Assembly: GCA_910579515.1 (NCBI GenBank)
Contig: CAJTUV010000057.1
Span: forward strand, 1 to 10,710
Source of the DNA: an uncultured Hungatella sp.
GTDB lineage: Bacteria; Bacillota; Clostridia; Lachnospirales; Lachnospiraceae
Direction of reading: 5' to 3'
DNA: 10,710 nucleotides
The translations under genes were made by a program, and so were the position numbers. Positions within the stretch are counted from its first letter, which is position 1. The number at the start of each line of letters is the position of its first letter. Positions 1 to 6,800 of this stretch are shown piece by piece. The notes beneath the pieces are model-generated. The model did no database searches. It was not told where the DNA came from and was given only the letters and a program-made list of their open reading frames with translations.

Positions 1-30
1 ATAAATCTACATTTTTTCTTCGGCGTTTTC

Positions 31-1680
31 TTACATTTTATCATTGGCTCTAACAGTATAAATCCGCTTTAAACGGATAAAGGTCTCCCACGCCTGATTC
101 CGGTCAGCCTCCATATCATCCCTGGCTGCGCCCTCATCAATCGAGTGGAAATCACAGTTCTGCTCACACCAGTCCACACACTTCTGCCAGGCCTCCCAGG
201 CTTCCCGTTCCAGACGTTCATTTTCCTCATCCGCCTCATCATCCTCCCCATCACTCTCCACATAATGAATGATTGGGTCCGGGTGGCCGCCGCAATAGGT
301 TTTCGTGTAGTCATAGGTCTTCTGATCCGAATGCTCAAAGTGGCCGTTGCCGTCCGTGGTAATCTCACTCTGGCACACGCTTAAAGTCTCAAATCCCCCT
401 TCCGATGTAGCCACACTTTTACGAAACTGTTCTTCCTCCAGATTCGTTCCGTCAAGCTGGGAAAAATCAAACCGCTCCAGAATCTCAAAGGCAGAATCCT
501 CCAGGGTCTTCCCCGTCTCATCGCACCGCTTTTCCAGTTCTATCTTATAATCCCGTTTAAAAGTCTCCTCATGAAGATACTGGGTATAAGGAATCTCATA
601 GCTTCCATCCCCAGTCTCCGTATGGGTATTCCCCTTTCCAAAGGACAGCCATACCTCCCAGGTCTGCTGCTCCCCGGCCATAGTGATCATGGCCTGCTTT
701 CCCTCCACCGCGCTGCCCTCTGTCCAGCCATCGGGATACCAGATCTTAAAGGTATTGGGCTTCACCCAGTATTTCGCGCCACCAGAACCCTCCTCAAAAT
801 GCCCCTTCACCAGACCAATATCCGGGTTTCCAGTGGTACAGATGAATGTCACCCCGCCTGTCTCCCTTGTAAAACTCCACCCTTCCGGCAGATCGTAGAC
901 TAAGGTAGACTGCCGCCAGTCAAAACCCTCACCATATTTCAATGAAATGGTGTAGGTTCCGTCATCATTCTGAGTCATCTCATGTACAGGAGCCGTACTC
1001 TTATATTTAGAGGCAAACGGCGGTACAGCCCCTTCCTCCACCGCTCCATTGGTCTGGTTAAAAAACTGCTCCAAGGCCCCTCTTGTCTGTGCCGCCAGAA
1101 CCGGACTTTTCAGATTCGCCATAAGAACTTCCATCTGATTTCTGAAATCATCCAGCCCTGCCCAATTCCCGGACATAATCGCCCAGGTAGCACACTGGCC
1201 AAGGATATAATGGCCCTGCCCCACTTTTCCCATGTTACTCTGATATCCCTCAAAGTTTCCCGAAGAGGACAAGGCATACCACAAAATCTCCGCCTCCTCC
1301 CTGGTTAACCCAAGTGGCAGGTTATCCCCATCCAAATCCAGGTCATAGGTTACAAGAGTTCCTCCTGTCCCGGTACGCATAGACTTGTTTGGTTCCAGAC
1401 AATAGCCAGGAGCCGGCCGGCCTCCCTCCACATTCGTCAAGCCATAGGGCCATAAACCCACCCGGTTATGGTTTTTTCCGTAGAAAGGAAAACTGGCCCC
1501 CGGCTTTAACAGGTTGCTGGAATCATAATAAGCAAAGCTGCTGCTTCCCTGTGTCTCCGCCCCAAAAGCAGAGATAGAACCTAAATCCAGACCCAAAAAA
1601 GGCTGAACCGTAAGAATCACTGCCAGTAAAAAGGCGATTCCACGTTTCAGCCTCTGAAAAAGATGATTAAATCGTGTCAT
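31..1680 (-). CDS. Thioester-domain (TED/TQXA) surface adhesin with SpaA-like region, apparently C-terminally truncated
   Basis: This is a secreted 549-residue protein. The ATG at 1680 was chosen because GAGG lies 6 bases upstream; an in-frame start at 1734 would lie upstream of a terminator hairpin and lacks a comparable site. Residues 1-40 are a basic N-terminus plus hydrophobic core, with likely cleavage near AFG-AET. Residues 50-200 match a thioester domain: Cys94 in GYCLEP and Gln162 in GQCATWAI fit the family's YC and Q-x-A-x-W motifs, whose Cys-Gln bond can react covalently with host amines. Residues 376-450 resemble a SpaA/Cna_B pilin fold (IELEK, AFEILE). An acidic, Glu-rich stretch (475-495) and a Cys cluster (C501, C505, C509, H512) follow. 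The protein then ends at YTVR-ANDKM with no LPXTG motif or membrane helix. As I recall the family, relatives continue well past YTVR, so this is probably a truncated allele unable to anchor to the wall. The fold calls are fairly sure; the truncation is inferred. Confidence 0.8.
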   Translation of the reverse strand: MTRFNHLFQRLKRGIAFLLAVILTVQPFLGLDLGSISAFGAETQGSSSFAYYDSSNLLKPGASFPFYGKNHNRVGLWPYGLTNVEGGRPAPGYCLEPNKSMRTGTGGTLVTYDLDLDGDNLPLGLTREEAEILWYALSSSGNFEGYQSNMGKVGQGHYILGQCATWAIMSGNWAGLDDFRNQMEVLMANLKSPVLAAQTRGALEQFFNQTNGAVEEGAVPPFASKYKSTAPVHEMTQNDDGTYTISLKYGEGFDWRQSTLVYDLPEGWSFTRETGGVTFICTTGNPDIGLVKGHFEEGSGGAKYWVKPNTFKIWYPDGWTEGSAVEGKQAMITMAGEQQTWEVWLSFGKGNTHTETGDGSYEIPYTQYLHEETFKRDYKIELEKRCDETGKTLEDSAFEILERFDFSQLDGTNLEEEQFRKSVATSEGGFETLSVCQSEITTDGNGHFEHSDQKTYDYTKTYCGGHPDPIIHYVESDGEDDEADEENERLEREAWEAWQKCVDWCEQNCDFHSIDEGAARDDMEADRNQAWETFIRLKRIYTVRANDKM

Positions 1681-1696
1681 ATTTTCCCTCATTTCC

Positions 1697-1731
1697 AAAA
1701 GAAAAGGCACACCCACGTCCGCAGATGTGCC
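1697..1731 (-). terminator. Hairpin with T-tract in the leader of the thioester adhesin gene
   Basis: On the minus strand GGCACATC (1731-1724) pairs with GGTGTGCC (1713-1706), giving 8 pairs including one G-U, around a 10-base loop. TTTTCTTTT follows (1705-1697). It lies 46 bases after the stop of the transglutaminase-like gene and ends only 16 bases before the adhesin ATG, overlapping that gene's leader. It can terminate the upstream transcript. Because I see no good promoter between it and the adhesin, adhesin expression probably depends on read-through or on a promoter upstream of the hairpin. Confidence 0.65.
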
Positions 1732-1776
1732 CAATCACTATATTTTATTTTTTGATTCCCCACTTCATGGAGTGGT

Positions 1777-2667
1777 TTAATTATATTTCGGATTCTGAAT
1801 CTGAATCCCACAGTTTGCACAAGGCCGCCCTGTCTCCCGGTTTCCGAAGGTATTTTTATGCCCACAATACGGACATTCCGCCTTCTGCCTCCCAAGGTAA
1901 AAATCCGCAGAAGTCCCAATGGTAGAAGCATCAATCATCATGTCCTCTCCGTCCACATAAACCGCATTCCACATATGGGCTCCATCCTCCCGGATTCCAC
2001 ATTTCAGGCCCACCACATTAGCAAGCAGCTTATAGGTCCTGGCAAAACCAACACATTTTCCGGTTCCTGTAACAAGGATACTGTATGCCTCATCATCCGC
2101 CTGCATATATTTTCCCTCATGATAGACTGCCCTGCCTGTGATCTCCTCATAAACCTTCTTTGCCTTCTCATAATCACTGGCTCCATAGTCGAATCCGGTC
2201 AAAAACATGCAGACTTCCTCATATACGGCCTTATTCTTTTCGGAAAGCTCTGAAACAGGAGTAATTCCTCTGACCGCCGACATCACCAGAGTATCATTTA
2301 CCCCGGCATAATCTGTTGTTTCATCAAAGATAAACGTCTGCCACTTCGGGTCATAAAAATACGGACAGTTATCATAAGGCGTCCTCACGTACCCTCCCGT
2401 AACCTGTCTCTCCGTCACCCAGCTTCCATCCGCACCTACCAGGTATCCGTCCGGCGTGGTAGTATCCGCCATCATAATCCCGTTCCCATCCAGATAATAA
2501 TACACGCCCTGATCCAGAACCCACTCCGACCTGGCATAATTCCCGTCATCCTTCCGATAATGCCACCCCGAAGACGTCTCCTCAAAGGTTCCCGCAAGCA
2601 CGGACATTGGACAGCCAAACACCAGCAGACATAAAACCACCAGACTCCATAATTTCCTTTTGTTCAT
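1777..2667 (-). CDS. Secreted transglutaminase-like protein with wall-binding repeat and zinc ribbon
   Basis: This 296-residue protein starts at the ATG at 2667, which has AAGGAGGT 7 bases upstream. A GTG nine bases earlier overlaps that site and was rejected. Residues 1-25 are a signal peptide (cleavage near VLA-GT). Residues 33-85 form a choline-binding-type wall repeat (GWHYRKDDG, YYYLDGNG). Residues 140-250 are a transglutaminase-like/papain-like fold with an apparent catalytic triad: Cys205 (GTGKCVGFA), His231 (AHMWN) and Asp246 (MIDAS). A C-terminal zinc ribbon has two CxxC pairs (C265/C268, C283/C286), which is unusual in an exported protein. Family members act as peptidases or transglutaminases on surface proteins or peptidoglycan; the substrate here is unknown. 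The next gene downstream is the thioester adhesin, a possible partner or substrate, but a terminator hairpin separates them. The fold is confident; the exact reaction is not. Confidence 0.82.
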   Translation of the reverse strand: MNKRKLWSLVVLCLLVFGCPMSVLAGTFEETSSGWHYRKDDGNYARSEWVLDQGVYYYLDGNGIMMADTTTPDGYLVGADGSWVTERQVTGGYVRTPYDNCPYFYDPKWQTFIFDETTDYAGVNDTLVMSAVRGITPVSELSEKNKAVYEEVCMFLTGFDYGASDYEKAKKVYEEITGRAVYHEGKYMQADDEAYSILVTGTGKCVGFARTYKLLANVVGLKCGIREDGAHMWNAVYVDGEDMMIDASTIGTSADFYLGRQKAECPYCGHKNTFGNRETGRPCANCGIQIQNPKYN

Positions 2668-2690
2668 GCAAAACACCTCCTTCTGTAATC

Positions 2691-2720
2691 ATCATATCGA
2701 ATCCGGTCATTCAATGTCGA
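2691..2720 (-). promoter_or_regulatory. Predicted sigma-A-type promoter of the transglutaminase-like gene
   Basis: On the minus strand TCGACA (2720-2715) and TATGAT (2696-2691) are separated by 18 bases, each matching the -35 and -10 consensus at 5 of 6 positions. The -10 lies 23 bases before the ATG, so the leader would be very short but still includes the AAGGAGGT ribosome binding site. The site lies just after the terminator of the toxin-antitoxin unit, where a new promoter is expected. Confidence 0.5.
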
Positions 2721-2760
2721 GGGCATTTCAGATTTATTTTCTTACAGAAGTCTTAAGATT

Positions 2761-2806
2761 AAAAAGAGGAAAGCTCAACCCTCACAAGTTAAGACTTCCC
2801 TCTTTT
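2761..2806 (-). terminator. Intrinsic terminator after the zeta-like toxin gene
   Basis: Read on the minus strand, AAAAGAGGGAAG (2806-2795) pairs with CTTTCCTCTTTT (2773-2762) through one G-U. An inner stem CTTAAC/GTTGAG (2793-2788 with 2779-2774) closes an 8-base loop, leaving one bulged T. The stem is about 18 pairs and runs into a T-tract. It lies 68 bases past the toxin stop and would end the antitoxin-toxin transcript. A separate perfect 9-base inverted repeat (2748-2756 with 2789-2797) partly overlaps it. Confidence 0.8.
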
Positions 2807-2874
2807 CATCAAATACTATGCCTTTTCCTATCCCACTTCATGACAGGCTCACACCACATAATCTACTGCTCCAC

Positions 2875-3555
2875 TTACTGGTTTTCCTTTCTCATTTCCT
2901 TAATCATCTCCACGACATCCTGTTCATCTCTCAGGCCGGCCTTCTCAGCCTCACCCCGGAACGCTTCCTGTGTCTCCTGCAAAATAGCCATAAACCCATC
3001 ATCCAGCCACTTCCTATACCACATCGGGACATTCCGGGATACTTTTATGGCCTCACCATTTTTATATATAGCAAATCTCCTGAACTGTGCCGTATTGTCA
3101 TATAACGCTGCCAGGTCACAGAATCCCAAAACCTTTTTCAGATTCCTTAGACTCTCCTCATACCGCCTGTCAACATCCTGGTCAGGAATTCCATGGCCTC
3201 CCATTTTTACCCGCTGGGCAATGCGCTGTTTAGCAATCTGCGAGGAATCCACTCCCACATAATGCATTTCGATCATATATCCGGCCTCTTTTGCCCTCTG
3301 TATGGTTTTTATAATTGAATGGCCACACAGGGTTGTCTCCTGATTAAAAGCAACCCCCTGCAATAAATAATCATTAAGACGGGCCACCGCGATTTTGCCC
3401 GCCTTCATCAAATCAGAAGTATTCCTCCAGTCCCCAAACTCCCGAAGAATCTCATCCGTGTTAATCCTGGGCATGCTGTTTTTATATCGGGTAGTCCGGT
3501 ATAATGTGGATTTTCCGGCGCCATTTACTCCAGCATATAAAATATACCGCTTCAT
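2875..3555 (-). CDS. Zeta-toxin-like P-loop kinase
   Basis: This 226-residue cytoplasmic protein belongs to the zeta toxin / COG4185 group of P-loop kinases, shorter than the roughly 290-residue streptococcal zeta. The Walker A motif is GVNGAGKST (residues 9-17). Asp34 in NTDEI fits the catalytic base position, Glu73 lies in the family motif FNQETTLCG, and IPDQDVDRRYEESLRNL (123-139) carries the conserved arginines that bind phosphate. Classical zeta toxins phosphorylate UDP-N-acetylglucosamine and block wall synthesis; whether this one uses that substrate cannot be told from sequence. Its ATG directly follows the TAA of the predicted antitoxin gene (TAAATG), which implies coupled translation. 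GGAG lies 6 bases upstream, inside the antitoxin coding end. All key motifs look intact, so the kinase is probably active. A housekeeping role for such a kinase is an alternative, but the two-gene layout favours a toxin. Confidence 0.85.
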   Translation of the reverse strand: MKRYILYAGVNGAGKSTLYRTTRYKNSMPRINTDEILREFGDWRNTSDLMKAGKIAVARLNDYLLQGVAFNQETTLCGHSIIKTIQRAKEAGYMIEMHYVGVDSSQIAKQRIAQRVKMGGHGIPDQDVDRRYEESLRNLKKVLGFCDLAALYDNTAQFRRFAIYKNGEAIKVSRNVPMWYRKWLDDGFMAILQETQEAFRGEAEKAGLRDEQDVVEMIKEMRKENQ

Positions 3556-3735
3556 TTAGAACTCCTTCTGGGCAATGACTTCTCTCTGCTTCCTCTGCAG
3601 AATGAAATCACTTAACATTGAAAAGAACTCTCCCTCTTCCTCTGTCTCCGCATTCAGCACCAGTTCCATGGTTTCCTCTATATCCATATCCCTGCATGTA
3701 TTGTATAATTTTTTTGCCGCCTCTATCCCGGACAT
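3556..3735 (-). CDS. Small predicted antitoxin of the zeta-like toxin
   Basis: This is a 59-residue open frame beginning MSGIEAAKKL and ending REVIAQKEF. GAGGAGGT lies 6 bases before the ATG, and the stop codon directly abuts the toxin start. It is acidic in the middle (ETEEEGE, residues 30-36) and looks wholly helical, with no DNA-binding motif I can recognise. Its position, size and coupling are those of an epsilon-type antitoxin, which sequesters zeta by covering its nucleotide site. I do not recognise the family by sequence, so the antitoxin role is inferred from context. It has its own near-consensus promoter upstream. Confidence 0.75.
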   Translation of the reverse strand: MSGIEAAKKLYNTCRDMDIEETMELVLNAETEEEGEFFSMLSDFILQRKQREVIAQKEF

Positions 3736-3786
3736 AACTGCACCTCCTCATATCCAACAGCCATTCACCATACCACTTCTTAACCT

Positions 3787-3815
3787 ATTATACACAAAAC
3801 AGGGCCAAATGAAAA
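3787..3815 (-). promoter_or_regulatory. Promoter of the toxin-antitoxin pair
   Basis: On the minus strand a perfect TATAAT (3792-3787) follows TTTTCA (3815-3810, 4 of 6 matches) at an ideal 17-base spacing. The start of transcription would lie near 3780, about 45 bases before the antitoxin ATG. A 10-base palindrome, TAACATGTTA (3824-3833), lies just upstream of the -35 and includes the stop codon of the preceding gene. It could be an operator, but no direct evidence supports that. Confidence 0.65.
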
Positions 3816-3830
3816 GTACCGGTTAACATG

Positions 3831-6800
3831 TTACTGCACCCACACCCCCTTCCCATCCACCTGATACCCGTCCGGCATCTTCCGGTTCACAAACATGGCT
3901 CCCCTGGTCCCGTCAGAAACCGTATTAAAATAATACCATTTCCCTTCAATCAGGTTCCACCCCGTAACCATGCGCCCCTTCGTCCCGTCACTCACAGGAT
4001 TCAAGTAATACACATGCTTGTCCGTATCCGTAAACCACCCGGTTTCCATATACCCACGCTCATCAAAATGATACCACTCCAGCACGCCATTATAGCTTAA
4101 CTGCTTCCAGCAGGCCTTCGGATAGCTTCCGTCCTGATACTGATACCACCAACCTGTAGAATCCTGCTTCCAGCTCCCCTGTGTCTGTCCCACAGCCCCC
4201 GGACCGCCTGACGCAGTTGACGATCCTCTATAAGAGCTGCCGGAACCTCTTCCGGAAGAACTCCCTCCGGAGCTTCCTCCTGAACTGCCTCCGGAAGAAG
4301 TACCAGGACGTGTGGTCTGGTCTGTCGTCTTAAACTCTACCTTCACCTTACACTGGGCCGTTTTCTGCCCGTCCTCCGTAGTCACCGTCACCACGGTCTC
4401 CCTGCTCCCGGCCGCCGTAGACAAGGCATAACGGTTCTTTGCCAGATTGGCAGCGTCCTTAGCCTCCAGATCCTGAATCCATTTGCCGTCCCGCTTAACC
4501 GTCACCATACCGTCTTCCGAAACCGCAGCCACCGTACTGTCCGCCACGCTGTATTTCACTGCCTTGTTCTGGGCCTCTGCCGGTGCCACCACAGCCCCGA
4601 TCCTCTGAGCCCCTGTCACCTTATACTCAACCTTTGGACTGGTCCGGCTCCCGGTCAGAACCTTCTCCACAGAAAACTTCAATTCCGCCTGATTTACCGA
4701 CACCTTCTCCACAGGAACCACCGTCCGGTCCACAGTCTTAAAAGACAGATTCACCGCGCACACTGCCTGCTTCTCCCCGTCTTTTGTCGTAACCGTCACA
4801 TAAGACGACCGGCTGCCCGCCGCTTCCTGTTTCGCGTAAGGATTCTCCTTGTTCTTCTCCTTCTCCGCCTCAATCAGCTCCCCAATCCACTTGGCATTCT
4901 CCCTGGCGCTCACCATACCCTCCTGGTCCACACGCAGCACATCCGAATCCCCTGGGCTCCAAACTACTTCCTTATTATCCGCATACTCCGGTGAAATAGT
5001 TTCATACAACCGCCTGGAAGGAGTAACCGAATAACTCTCCTTCGGATTCCTCCGGTCCCCCTCCAGAGTTCTGGTAATCTCAAAAGCCAATTCCGCCTGG
5101 TCCATCTTCACATCCGCCACCGGAACCACCGTATCATCTGTGATCTTAAAATCCACCGTCACAAACGCACTGGCCCTTTTCTGCCCCGCCTCCGTTGTCA
5201 CGGTCACTGTGGCATAATCCTTTGCTTCCGTAGTAATCCTCTTGGACGGATACAATTCCTGATTGGCCACCCCTGCCTTAATCAGTTCCTGAATCCATTT
5301 GGCCGACTGATTCACAGATACTTCCCCCTTCTCATCCACGCTGATAATATCCGTGGAAGAACCGTCCGTATCCTTCACATTCCAGACCACATTCTTATTA
5401 GCCGCCGAATCCGGAATAATGGCAGCAGTCAGCTTCTGTGGGTCCGTCACCTTCCAGCCGATCTGGGGATTCCACCGGGAACCGCTCCGAATCTGCTCCA
5501 CCTCATAGACCAGCTCCCCCTTGTCCAACACCACGCCATTCGTCATGGCACGATACTGAGCTGAAATGGTAATGTTCTCCTCCGGCATGGTAAATGCCAC
5601 CTCCGAAGCATTGGCAGGAATCAGCTCCTTCGTATCAAAATCATCCGCCGTCCACATCAAAGAATCCGGCACCAACTCGTAGTAAACCGGCGGCTCCGCC
5701 TCTCCCTGATTCACCGGGCTTGTATACACCAGAACCTTGGTCCCCACTGCCACTGCCCCAGGATTAGCCCAGTCAATCTCTTTAGCAAAGTTATTCTGCG
5801 CCTCCAAAATCGAAAGCTTCCCATGGTCAATGGCAGGAATAGACACCAGATATCCCCTTACCGGGTCCCCCGTCTTGCTTGGGGCCACATGGTGGACATT
5901 CTCTTTCCCAATTCCCAGAACCCCTTCCTCCAGCTCCTCATAAAAATACCGGCTGGTCTGCTTGGTAAATCCCCCCATCTGATAAAGGCTAAAATCCCTC
6001 TGGTTAGAATAATAAGCCCCAATATGGTGTTCCAGACGAATCTGGGGCGTCAGCTTGTTCCCAAACGGATTCAGGGAATACTTGTCCTCACTGTCCGTAT
6101 ACAGATAGGCCAGGTCATCCCCCAATTCCACCGTCCCACTCTCAATAAATCCCACAAACAGCCCCGCTGTCTTCAAGGTACTGGAAGTAGAAGCCCCAAT
6201 GGTTCCCGCAAACCTCCCGTTCTTCACTTGGCCGCTCTGGAGCCTTCCAACCAAACCTCCGATGTAATCCGCAGAAGTGCTTCCCACCTTGCCTTCCACA
6301 TAGGAGTTGTACACCTCCGTCTCATAAATATTTCCCGCAATACCCCCTACATACCCTTCCGAATACAGGGCGCTGTAGCTGTCCGTGGTATCACTGGTGC
6401 AGTCACTGATAAAAGAGCCCTGGGCCGACCCACAGATTCCCCCTGCAAATGCCTCCTGGCCCCCGCTGGTATCCGTACCTCCCAAAACTCCCGCTGTATT
6501 GGTACACTCCAGAATCGCGCTGTCATAGGCCTCCCCCACAACACCGCCCATAACGCCGGTTCCCCGGACCTGCCCCTTGACGCTGCAGTTTCGGATTGTG
6601 CTGTCATTACTTTCCCCGGCCAGAATCCCTGCCTTGCTGCGGGCGTTCACCTGTCCGTCCACCACCAGATTCTCAACCGTAGCCCCATGAAGGCTCCCAA
6701 AAAGCCCCGCATAATCCTGGGTCGTGTCACTGATCTTCAGATTATAAACCCGGTATCCCTGGCCGTCAAAATTCCCCTTAAACGGCTTCGGCTCCGAATC

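Noticed and set aside
1681..1734. Upstream extension of the thioester adhesin by 18 codons (start at 1734)
   Set aside because: The extension would translate through the terminator hairpin, lacks a good ribosome binding site, and puts non-signal residues before a normal signal peptide.
1761..1776. CCACT/AGTGG short hairpin after the transglutaminase-like stop
   Set aside because: It has only five pairs and no adjacent T-tract; the better terminator is at 1697-1731.
2660..3262. Plus-strand open frame of 200 codons opposite the zeta-like toxin
   Set aside because: It overlaps the toxin, the terminator and the enzyme promoter; it reads as Ser/Phe/His-rich antisense with no family features.
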